From positions 151,608-215,607 of the forward strand of contig PDUO01000014.1 of assembly GCA_003008705.1 (NCBI GenBank): DNA of 64,000 nucleotides, read 5' to 3'. This DNA is from Pezicula radicicola (taxonomy: Eukaryota > Ascomycota > Leotiomycetes > Helotiales > Dermateaceae). A model generated the notes under the pieces. That model saw only the letters and a program-made list of their open reading frames with translations, was not told the origin of the DNA and ran no database searches. A program made the translations under genes and the position numbers. Shown here piece by piece: positions 54,343 through 64,000 of the stretch (its first letter is position 1; the number at the start of each line of letters is the position of its first letter).

Positions 54343-56249
54343 ATGGCAGAACAAATGGATACCCCTGGATCAAACGCGGATACCTCTGTCAATGGGGGTA
54401 ACAAATCCGGAGCACCTAAGGACAAAGCTTGTCCATTCTGTCAGCAGAGCTTCACTTCGTCATCGCTTGGCCGCCATCTCGACCTGTACATCAAGGAGAA
54501 GAACCCGAAGCCAGCAGACGGCATCCATAATGTGGATGAGATCAGGAAGATGCGGGGAGGGATTACGAGGCGGCAGCCCAGAAATTCCATGTCGAGGAGA
54601 GAAGGCTCTACGCCAGCGGGGACGCCTGGTGTAGGGAGACCGAGCCCAGGGAATTCTGATATTGATATGAGTGGGAATAGGAGTCCTAGCTTGAGGAGAG
54701 ATGGGCCTGGTGGTGAGGATGGGGTACATTATCCTGGAAAACCTAGGTTCTTGGTGAACGCTGCGTCCTGGGAGTCCACGGGAGTAATGAACAATATACC
54801 GCCGACGGTACGGAGTGGTGACTCGGCGCGTAGCTGGAACGGAGATGGAGAGGACAGGCGGATGGAAGGACGGAGTAGGTCTGTCAGCAAGCAGATGCTT
54901 GCAAAGACTACCTTTGATCAGAAACAGAAGATGATGGATGCTTTGGATAATGCAAAGGCTGCGGAATTGGCTCTACGAGAGCTATTGGGATCCCTAAGAG
55001 CAGCAAAGTAAGTTGATTCAAGCCTTATGCAAAGGCTGTATACTGATCTTGCAGGTTACGGCGGATTGAAGCAAGTGCAATATTTGACTTCGACCCCCTC
55101 ACTCTTGACTTCCCATCTCTCACACTTGAGTGTCTCCCACCACCACCAACCCTCCATACATCATCCCCAATTGCGACCTTAACGTCGTGGTCCATCTCAC
55201 CTCCTAGCGAACAGCAATACGAAGCTCTTCGCACATTCTTTCTCAACAAGTTCCAAAGTTTCCGTGTATCATGCACCATAGCAACCACCGCACCGCAAGA
55301 TGACTTCTCCTACCCACCCACGAACTTCTTCATGGATACGCCCGACCCAGCGGAGGTAGTCCAACGAGCGGAAAATGATGCTGCGGAGCTCGAGAATAAA
55401 ATTGCAGATCACCTGCGGATGGTGTTCACGCATTGGAGTAAACTTCCTCTGAACAAACGAGCTGAACTCTGGGCACTGGAGCTCGCCCGGAATATAGGCC
55501 GGAAGCAGGAAAAGATACAGAAAATGAAGACAGAGTCCGAACTCAAAGATCAAGAGAATGCACATCTCAAAATGCAAATTGAGGATCTGAGCCGGTTGCA
55601 GCAACCAAGAGAGTACAAGATCTCCCCACCGGCCACTTATCCCTTTGACCGCCAAGCAATAGAAGAGATGGGACGATCCGGAATGAAAGTCTCAAGCATT
55701 GGCTTTAGTCTCGACGACCGGAATCAACATCTCGACACTGTGATTGAGAGAGCTGTGGGGCGCTGGAAAGAAGTAGTCAGAGAAGCTCGTGGTGGCGGGA
55801 TGGCTGCCCAACGTCTTCTAAGTGGGAGCCATGATTCATCCTCTTCTCTCGTCAATAACACGTCTCCTATCAACTCCAATAACATCGTTAATCAGAATAA
55901 TAACACCCCTACAAATGGGAACGGAAACCAGAATCATGGAGCTGGATCTGGAAGCGATGTTGATGCTGATGCGGATGCGGATGCGGAAATGGATGATGAT
56001 GCGGGTTTTGTTGATATGACAGATGCAACCCATTCACAGCAGCAGCAACAACAGAAACAAGGTGGTGTGAATCGTGCTCCGGAAGCACAGATGCAACAGC
56101 AACTACAACAACATGTTGGTAGTGGGCACGGAGGTGGTGTAAATTCTAATTACCGCCTTGCCAATGGTCTCGGTTCGAGTATTCATATCGAAGGAATGAA
56201 AGGTACCGAGAAGCAAAGTTGTGTTGCAGGATATTTGCGAGTTGGCTAA
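54343..56249 (+). CDS. Uncharacterised protein with N-terminal zinc finger, coiled coil and Q-rich tail
   Basis: Two exons, 54343-55007 and 55055-56249, with a GTAAGT donor and a CTTGCAG acceptor, give 619 aa. A compact Cys/His cluster near residue 30 (CPFCQQSFTSSSLGRHLDLY) is followed by DGIHNVDEIRKMRGGITRRQ, a combination seen in conserved but unnamed filamentous-fungal proteins. The middle is Ser/Gly/Arg-rich. Residues around 330-420 form a coiled coil (AENDAAELENKIADHLR, then QEKIQKMKTESELKDQENAH). The C-terminus is low-complexity: Asn runs, DADADADAEMDDD and Gln runs (QQQQQQ). No catalytic motif is visible. A nuclear or scaffold role is a guess. Confidence 0.8.
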
Positions 56250-57204
56250 AACAACATTTACATCAAAATTATACATAATTCAGCCCAGGCATTTAACTAT
56301 CTTTGACAACAGGCTGAAGGAAGTCTTTAAGGGAGCGAGAGATTCATTCATTAAACGGCGTACATTGGCATCAAATCAAGCTATCTTTTCATGGGGTTGT
56401 GAAGCGTTTCCTTGCGTTGTATCTCATTTGTTTTATTAACACAAAAAAAAGGGGAAGGAAGTTTAGGAAGTTTGTTTTTAACAAAAACATAAATGGAAGG
56501 GATTGTGTTGTAAGATATATACCAGGCAAAGCAAGAGGGCATCCGGGATGGGATTAGCCATGCAGCCAAACAAAGTATGGAGTTCTTGGTGTTGTTGTTA
56601 TTTTACTTGTTGTGTAGCTCGCTCCTCTAGTTTGTTTTTATTTTATTTTATAGTTAGTACAGTAGCTTATAGTTAGTTGTGTGGATGATGGATGGGCGGA
56701 TTATAGTATCCTTACTTGACATAGGATGGGTGAGATAGGAGTTCTCAGATCAGATCAGATGAGATGAGATGAGATGAGACGAGAGATATTTTAGTTCTTT
56801 TTAGTAATGACTACTCTTTAATACTTCACTATTCGTATGTGTTCTGTGTACTTGTACCTGCGCTTGCATTTTATGTGAGAACGTTTCCTAAGGTATGTTG
56901 AAGAGACTCAACCTTTTATCTGTCCTGATCTATGAGCAGGTTCTAAACTGCTTTGAAGTTGCTCCGTTTGTTCTCCTATCTGTGCAATCATTTGATAAAT
57001 TCCATACGTGCGCACCACCTGAATATCACTTATAGTTTGACATAGCAGATGTGAAGGAAGAGCATAAGTCATTTCTCATTCGGGTCTATTTATACATAAA
57101 ATGCTGATTTGCCTTTGCCTATGCATTATTGCCCCCTAAGCCACGCCATCCCATGCCTCGCAAATGCACCCATCAAATCTTAAATCTTAACCTATATCTT
57201 AAAA
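56250..57204. other. Convergent 3' intergenic region with microsatellite
   Basis: T/G-rich 3'-UTR-like sequence. A GATCA/GATGA pentanucleotide microsatellite lies at about 56747-56782. No gene seen. Confidence 0.5.
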
Positions 57205-60200
57205 TTAAGCAAACCCAAATCCTTTCGAGTTCTCCAACGCCATTGCAACCTTCTCCCTCAATACCTCCTTGCTTGAATACTCCGGTAAAAGCAACGTCCC
57301 ATAACAGGTATAACTTGTGGGTAAATGACCATCACCAACTCCATTTCTCTGGACTACAAACTGCAGATTCCTCATCCCACCAACTGGTACCCTGTCGCTA
57401 GCTGTGACAAACTCCAGTAGTTTACGCTTTTGATCGAAATCGTATTTCTTAACCACGGACCAGAAATCCTTGACGGTTTTGTGAGAGGCATCCCAGCCTA
57501 CGTAGCGAGCATAGCGACGGAGATCGGCGATGTCGATTTCTTGTACACCCTCTACAACGGATTGCAAGATCTCTGGCGTGAAGAGCGTTATGGAACGGGG
57601 GTTGATGCATGTGAAAAACCCACGTTTGAAAGCTTCAAATTGTGGATGCACAGAGACATCTGTAAGCCAGTGAACATAATCAGTGACATACTCGCTACGA
57701 TTTTCTCCGGTGACCAACGGTGCGTCCGTTGGGTTTGGTAGCTTTTCACTGTCGGAAAACTGAGGCCAATGGGTTTCCTGGTTCATGGTGCGGCTTATTG
57801 GTTGTCCGAATTGTTCAACGCTGAATTCGTAGGTCCGACAGAATATATCTTCAACACTTCCTTCCTTCTCGTCCCATTCTAAAAGGGTGGTCAGACCGTT
57901 AGCTAGGTCGGGCCATCCATCTGAAATATGGTGTAATTCTGTTATATCTTGATCTAGTAGTTTTCGGTATAAAGCTTTAGGGAAGGTTACTGGCAAGGTA
58001 AGGCCATTGTAAACTGCAAGAGAAACGATGAGACCGATGAGCTCAAATTTCCACAAAGGTTCTGGAGAACCAGGTTGGAACCAAGTCATCTTCGTTCTCT
58101 GATCAATAGTGAAGGTCCCTAATGCTGTTAGCTTCATTCAAGTACCTTATACATGAGACGTACCATAATCAGGATCCAGAGCCTCGGCAATGGCTAGCCT
58201 AAAGAATTCTTGTTGAACACCACCAGAATCGGATCCTTCTTCGCCTGATTCTTCACCTAGTCGAATTTTGAGAGGCCTCATGAGCTCTCGCTCCTCTCGT
58301 CTCCATATATGGTTAAATGCATCGACAAGTACATTGTCCCTGCGGATATGAAGTACATTGAACTTGGAAGTCGCCGTACGAAGCCGTTCATAGAGCTTAT
58401 GGCGACGCTGAGCATCAATCATCAACTGTTTCTCTGCAGCTGTGTAATGGGCAAAGGCTTGCATAGATCGAGCTGCTTCGAATGACCTGCTCATGCGGGA
58501 GAAGTTAATGGATCGGAAATATGTAACGAGAGTCGATGGGTTGAAGAGGTAAGGGTAGTCGAGGAGATGTACAGTCCGCTTATTTGACTCAAAAGATAGC
58601 CATTCTACGGGCATCTCCATAGAGTCTAAGCGTTCGTTGAAGTATGTAGAGTAGAAATGAATGTCGCCAAGGAGTAGAGACTTTCTGTTCTCATCTATGC
58701 AGAAGTTAGCTTGGAATATGTTAGGAGAGAAAATGAGACTCACAAATAGCTGCAATCATAGCCAAAGCTCCACCGAAAGATCCGTCTCTGGATACCTCTG
58801 CAGTCCCTTGCCAATCCTGCATCATCACAGTTCGAGCCCAATCGAGAATCAGTGTGGGAAGTCTTTTCTCGTGTAGGTCTCGCTCCGCATTTGTAAAGTC
58901 TAGAACAGACGGCCTCAAGTCGAGGAATTTTAATGACGGGAATATGCTTTGTAGCAGATCAGGTTCAGTTGGTACCGTAGTGTCGCTATTTATCTCTGCT
59001 AGTTCCGTATAACGACGTCTAGTTGGGATTGCTGCAAAGAGTCGCCGAGCTAGTCTTAGACAAAGTTCATTCGTAAAAGCATCTTCGTACTGTAGACATA
59101 GTGACATTGGCGTAGAGTCTCTTCCAAGCATAGATAGCTGCCCGAAAGAGCGAGTGCGTGACATGTTGGAGAGCTGGCTGGCACTGGTTACGTGTGGAGC
59201 TGCAGCCACAAGAGCATTAAGACAGATAGTCATTATCTGGGCAGCATCAGTGTTGGAGATGGAATGATTGCTCCGAGATTTCATCTCAGTCTTTGATAGT
59301 TCGAGCTCCAAGCCATTGGGAGGCGTGAAAAGATTTCCTGCGACAACCCAGAGACTGTGAAACACTACAGATGGAGCAACCCGTGTCATCCGGAGCATTA
59401 GATACCAAATAGTATGTGTATCGAAGAGGAGGCCTTCCTCATCGCAAAATGATCGCAAGAGGGCATCGGGGTTGCTCAACACGTCAAATAAGCTCTGCTC
59501 GATGAAAGTCGACCATTGTATTTTTAAGCGGGACGAGACCGCAGGCGGTAGTTGTGATCGGGAACTGCGACTAAGCCCAGAGTACGATAAAGTACGTTTC
59601 CTAGTGCTAGACATATTCGGTATCTGTGCAGGTACGAAAGAGTGCTTCTCGAAGGTATGATCTTCTTGGAGGATATCGCAAAGCAAATCAATGATCTCAA
59701 TCGATAGTTGTGAGAGTGATTGAGGTAGTAATACCTCAGTCGACGTTGATGTGTTATTTGCTTTCCCGATTGATTCATTTGCTGTTATTTCTTGGTTCTC
59801 ATGAGCCACCTCTGGCTCGAGCCGCGGGGGCGTTGGCTTTGAAAGCCCCTTGGTTTCGGAGGGATCGAATCGTACATTGTCCGAGCTTCTAATTGACAAA
59901 GGACGCATTTTACGCTCTAAACTGCCCACTTCAAGCTCCTCGTCAATACCAGGGCTAGCTAGTGACGTGTGTCGAGATAACTTCCGCTCCGGCTTGGATG
60001 ACTTAGGTTCTCTGGAAGCTGTGTGCAGATCTGGAGAATAACTTTGTATCCGTGGTGAAGTGGGAGTATTCAGAATGTCCTTTGCAGGCTTTGAATCTAG
60101 GACCTTAGCCCGCGAATTTCTCCTGCCCTTGGAAGCAGTATTCCTTGTGGTCGCATTTGAAGCTAATTTGGATTCGATAGTTGCACTTGGTATAGTGTTG

Positions 60201-61349
60201 GCTCCCACAAAATCGTCGTGGGTTTTGGGGCTATGCACACCATGTGTGTCTAGTTCAGAGCCTTTCTTATACTCATCATTTTCGGCAGAGGCTCGTTGTC
60301 CGTCGGTTGGTTTTGTCCCATCGCCCTTCATGTGCGTTTTTTGTTTGTTATTTGTCATTTCATCTGATTTCTCTTCGACGCATTTCTTTCTGTTGTCTGT
60401 TATTTTGATATTGCTTGCTTCCGCGCTCGTGGGTCTGGAATCGTCATCTGTGCTAGAAGTTGGCACTGGACTTGCTTTCAATTGCCGCCTAGCCAATTCT
60501 TCAGACTCGCTCTTCATCAAAAGCTCGAAATTCCGTGGTGAAAGCCATTCTAGCATCTTGAAGGCCGTTGTTCCAAACACGTTCTGTACGAATGACTTGT
60601 GGTCTTTCTTGGATGGTTCATTGAGCATTCGCGCCACCGGACTGTCCTCGAGTTCATTTTTCCGTTCTCTACCATCCTTAGACCGCTTCTCGTCACTGTC
60701 CTGGCGTGTACGGGACTTTCGTGAGTCCTTACGCTCTAGCTTGTCCGTCGATACCTCCACTTTAATCTTAGGTCGGGGCACTTCGCTGGCATTCTTGGGA
60801 GCGCCTGAAGACTTATTGACACCATGGTCGCGTTTCGATGGCTTTTTCGAGAGGGGCGATGTGTTCTTGACTTGCGGTTCAGGTGGGCTGATACTTGGAT
60901 GCTGACAGAGACCAAGCTCGGGGTTATCCTGGCTGGCCAGATATACTGCCAATGTCCTTGCGCTCGTCGCATTGTATCTTCGGACTGGGGCTCCTCCAGC
61001 GAGGCGCTTGCGACAAGTGAAGCATGTTGATGTAGTGCAGTAACTTGCCTGGCAGCCGTATCGAAGCTGTATTATATACCTATAAACAATGTTAGACACC
61101 GGAAACAGAGGCACAAGAGGGCAGAACACATCACCTTTCAACCAAAATCTGAAAGTGATGCCTACGACTAGCCCGGTGGATCGCATAGATTCTTTTGGGA
61201 TCCTCGATATTGATCGTAAGTTTTTTCAACTCATTGGGGGCATCTGCTGGAAGACGAGGAAAGGGTGCTGCTTGCCACAAGGCTGCGTAAACATCGTCAT
61301 CGGATTTGCTAGTATCTTGGGCCACTGGTCCTGAAGTATCTCGAGTCAT
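57205..61349 (-). CDS. HUL4: HECT E3 ubiquitin ligase with AZUL zinc domain (HUL4 type)
   Basis: Exons 61349-61135, 61079-58744, 58694-58164 and 58118-57205 give 1,331 aa. Residues about 70-135 form an AZUL-type zinc-binding domain (YIIQLRYGCQASYCTTSTCF, then CRKRLAGGAP and a final GLC). A long basic, Ser/Lys-rich disordered stretch follows (about 150-530), then a helical region. The HECT domain starts near residue 980 (NVLHIRRDNVLVDAFNHIWR, GGVQQEFFRLAIAEALDPDY) and ends with the catalytic Cys in LPTSYTCYGTLLLPEYSS, about 33 residues from the C-terminus. The conserved tail is LREKVAMALENSKGFGFA. Hul4 proteins attach or extend ubiquitin chains, with nuclear and proteasome-associated roles in yeast. 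Intron phases agree throughout. Confidence 0.93.
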
Positions 61350-62517
61350 GGCATTCGTAGGCAGTGGAAGGGTGAGATGTGTGAGAACAGCGACACGGAT
61401 GGCAAGTGTCGTTGCGCAAAAATTGATTGATGATCAACAAGCAAGCAGGGCAGAGACTCGAGGGTTCATTCAGATGGGGTAGGCCGCATGCACGTCAGAA
61501 AGGCTTGGCGATGACTAACCGTCGTGCTCTGTACTGGTCTAGTCCTTTAGAGTTGCTAACAATGATATGGCAAGGCCTTCACATTATAGTGAACTTCAAG
61601 CTTGCGTTGGAATTTTGCCAATTTCGCATGTTTCTCCTTATTCTTACGCTCGCTTTCTTGGATGTGTCCTTTAAAGTTTGTGCCAATGCCAGCCTTTGAA
61701 GTTCGTTCTTTACCTATGTTTACTACCTACCTTACCCTCTAGTACAACAATTGAAAGACACACACAACTTAATATCAGTGACGTATTGCAACAGAGTGAC
61801 AGCCTTATTGAGTTGGTACTAGACTTTGAGGAATGCTGCTATCGAATGTATATTGTTTGTGGGCTCGTTACGCAGTAGATAATAAATAAAGTTGACTGGT
61901 CCAGTCAAACAAGCAAACAAGCGACCTTAATGAACGAGGGTGGCCATGGGAGGTGCAAGCGGTTCCCCAACAAAATTGTGAACGGAAATTACTAGAGAAA
62001 GAGAGCAGGAGACGTTAATGTAGTTTTGAGGACCATAAACGACAAGTATATATGTATCTTGCGAATTGCTTAAGAAATAGCTTGAGTAGTTCGCTGTTGA
62101 GATATAAGAGATGGACTTGAGTATCTCACTTAATTTAAGTATCTCACTTAGTTTAGGTAGCTCCTTTAGTATATAGCCCTAATCAAAACGATATCTTACG
62201 AAGCAATTTGTAGTGTATCTATATATTGAACTGCGACTTAGTGGAAATTGTAGATGCATATAAAGAGTGAATTGTGAGCACTTGCCCTCTGAATACGAGG
62301 TGTAGTAGGCTATATATACTAAATGAGTAGCATCGAATTCATCCTGAATACCATACAAAATGGGTGATTCGTAATGTATGAGACTTGCGTAGCCTTCGTT
62401 ACAGAACAGGGCGAATTGATTCAGACCTTACAAATCAGAAAGGATCGAATATAAAGTTAATATACCCCATGCGATATCACGTGATTTATAGGCAACACTA
62501 ATTGTCAAGTAATTTTC
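61350..62517. promoter_or_regulatory. HUL4 upstream region and spacer to hydrolase-like gene
   Basis: The first few hundred bases are the HUL4 promoter. At about 62120-62165 a short repeat AGTATCTCACTTA/GTTTA occurs three times. No coding sequence is supported. Confidence 0.5.
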
Positions 62518-63552
62518 TTATTCCTCATCGTCAAGCCACTCCATAACGGCCTGTTCTTCCTCTCCAGGACTATCTTCATTTATTTCCCAATACCTAATAC
62601 GATTCTCAGCTTCCGTGTGCGCATCAAATGAATCATCAAACATAGAACGCTCTTTCGACTCGTGAAGCAAGATACTCCTCCTCATAACATGAACCATCTC
62701 CTTCGCCTGTTCCGTCATCTCCCCACATGTCTTTTCCTTCGAAGCAACAGAAGGAACTGTGCTAAGAATAAGAGTGCGAGGAAGACGGAGACCTGTTTTG
62801 GGGGGTGGAAATTTGAGTGGTGATTTTCTACTAATTTCGATTACTTCTTCTGTTTTTGATACTTCTGAGTTAGTAGACGGAGGGTTTGTGACAACAACGT
62901 TTCCATCGTCATCGATGTAGAAGTTATCGATCAGGGTGCTACTTGGTGTTGGTGTCGGTGGAGGTTCCATACCAGGAAAGTAAGTGGGAATGGAGAGACC
63001 TGCTGTACGAAAGAAGAGCAGTGGCGAAGCGAATGAGTCGAAGCATTGAGAGGGTTGGGAGAAGAGTTTTGACTCGAGTTTGTGGAGAGTTTCTGTTGTC
63101 CATATTTGATTATTTTCTGTCATTATAACACTATCTTCATGAACCGATGGAGTTGGATCTTTTGAAGTGGCAATGCCTGTCCAGTCAAAGACGGCATCTT
63201 TGACAATGAGCCCCCTGATCTGAGGCGAAAGTTTCGATGATCTTGACTCAGTGAGTGCTAGAGATGTAGCGAGAGTGCCACCTAGTTGTGAACCATAGAT
63301 ATAAATTCCAGACGGCGAAAGGGATGTTGTGAGCCACATATAAGCATGCATAACATCGTGGAGAGGAGTTGGAAAAGGATGGTTCTTATAGAGCGGTGAT
63401 GAGCTGAGATGCTGCGAAGGAAGGCAGTTCCAGCGGTAGTTTATGCGGGCAATGATATGTGAAGGCAAAAAGGGCGGATATGGTGTCGAGTTACCGACAT
63501 GGCCAGGGCTTGAAGGGAGGTATATCGTGAGTGGTGTTTTTGATGTGGCCAA
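62518..63552 (-). CDS. Alpha/beta-hydrolase-fold protein, 5' end uncertain, elbow Ser displaced
   Basis: About 345 codons in one frame. The first strand (TPLTIYLPSSPGH) and INYRWNC followed by FPTPLHDVMHAYMWLTTSLS match the beginning of esterase-like hydrolases. The nucleophile elbow reads IYIYGSQLGGTLATSLAL: the usual G-x-S-x-G becomes G-S-Q-L-G, so Gln occupies the nucleophile position. The C-terminal half contains a long insert and an acidic end (EEEQAVMEWLDDEE). There is no ATG at the 5' end of this frame; a CTTCAACAG acceptor at 63557 suggests an upstream exon that I could not place. It may be a non-catalytic homologue. Confidence 0.65.
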   Translation of the reverse strand: MATSKTPLTIYLPSSPGHVGNSTPYPPFLPSHIIARINYRWNCLPSQHLSSSPLYKNHPFPTPLHDVMHAYMWLTTSLSPSGIYIYGSQLGGTLATSLALTESRSSKLSPQIRGLIVKDAVFDWTGIATSKDPTPSVHEDSVIMTENNQIWTTETLHKLESKLFSQPSQCFDSFASPLLFFRTAGLSIPTYFPGMEPPPTPTPSSTLIDNFYIDDDGNVVVTNPPSTNSEVSKTEEVIEISRKSPLKFPPPKTGLRLPRTLILSTVPSVASKEKTCGEMTEQAKEMVHVMRRSILLHESKERSMFDDSFDAHTEAENRIRYWEINEDSPGEEEQAVMEWLDDEE

Positions 63553-63556
63553 ATGA

Positions 63557-64000
63557 CTGTTGAAGATACTGTTGGGATATTAGCTAATTACACGTCAACG
63601 GCTTTGGATAGTAGGGTAATAGGGTGGTATATGAAGTGGAGGCTAATAAGTGAGATTTGAGTCACGGCAGTCTAAGACGAGATGTGATCAGTGAAGCTCC
63701 TACATACAGCACTTCTAACCCTAGAAGCAATTTTGAAGCAATGGTACACGTGGAAAAGAAGCTCTAGGTTTTCATGACTGAAAACGCGTCAGCCATCGAA
63801 AGGTGGGATATCTTCTGCATTGGACGAAGTCAAGCTAAGAGACTGATAAGGCTTCGCTATCATTGACTTTTCATGCCCTCTACAAAGCCAAACTTGTCCA
63901 ATGCGATTGTATCTCCGAAGTAATGTTGCTTGCTCTAATGTGAAACGAGGCAGTAAAGTAGAAGAGCTAAAGAGGCATTACACGTACTCTACGCTGATAG
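63557..64000. other. Upstream of hydrolase-like gene
   Basis: Probably contains its promoter and a short first exon. Two minus-strand ATGs near 63,786-63,815 were considered but no clear donor was found. Confidence 0.4.

Noticed and set aside
60060..60905. 281-codon plus-strand frame
   Set aside because: Antisense to the Ser/Lys-rich disordered part of the HUL4 gene, whose splicing and domains are clear.

Overview
The window is nuclear DNA of a filamentous ascomycete (Pezizomycotina). Genes carry short GT-AG introns of about 45-150 nt with CTAAC/CTAAT branch-like motifs. The recognisable proteins are typical of moulds: a Pth11-like receptor, HP1, a FET4-type iron permease, two CDF metal transporters, REI1 and a HUL4-type HECT ligase. 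A Leotiomycete (Helotiales) is my guess from overall feel; nothing here proves it. No bacterial operons, rRNA, tRNA or CRISPR arrays were seen.

Layout. 0.2-3.8 kb holds a secreted beta-propeller protein and, convergent to it, a seven-helix Pth11-like protein whose first coding exon is tandemly duplicated in frame. 3.8-8.7 kb has no recognisable gene apart from one LTR. 8.7-12.4 kb is a multi-exon gene for a Pro-rich, Cys-containing, C2H2-type protein, with an assembly gap in its repeat and an in-frame TAA that only an alternative intron would remove.

12.6-30.8 kb is a transposon-dominated island. It contains a broken Ty3/gypsy relic (gag/protease, then integrase tail) with extra unrecognised ORFs and a 3' LTR; a second LTR; a decayed SF1 helicase; and an intact 1,696-codon SF1 helicase ORF with a WG/GW-containing tail. 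The intact helicase lies between LTR fragments of one family, and the same LTR family also brackets a gypsy RNase H-integrase fragment with two stop codons. Both interiors end in the same 15-nt motif just before the downstream LTR. This suggests the helicase is cargo of an LTR element, and it is the most interesting object in the window. 30.8-33.3 kb is AT-rich decayed repeat.

33.3-64 kb is mostly ordinary host sequence: HP1, a 5.7-kb gene-poor gap, a FET4-like permease, a divergent pair of CDF transporters around a 1.1-kb shared promoter, REI1, an uncharacterised zinc-finger/coiled-coil protein, HUL4, and an alpha/beta-hydrolase-like protein whose nucleophile elbow looks defective. Exon coordinates were worked out by hand from splice signals and reading-frame continuity. 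Two assembly gaps (9054-9248 and 25152-25361) both sit inside tandem-repeat arrays.
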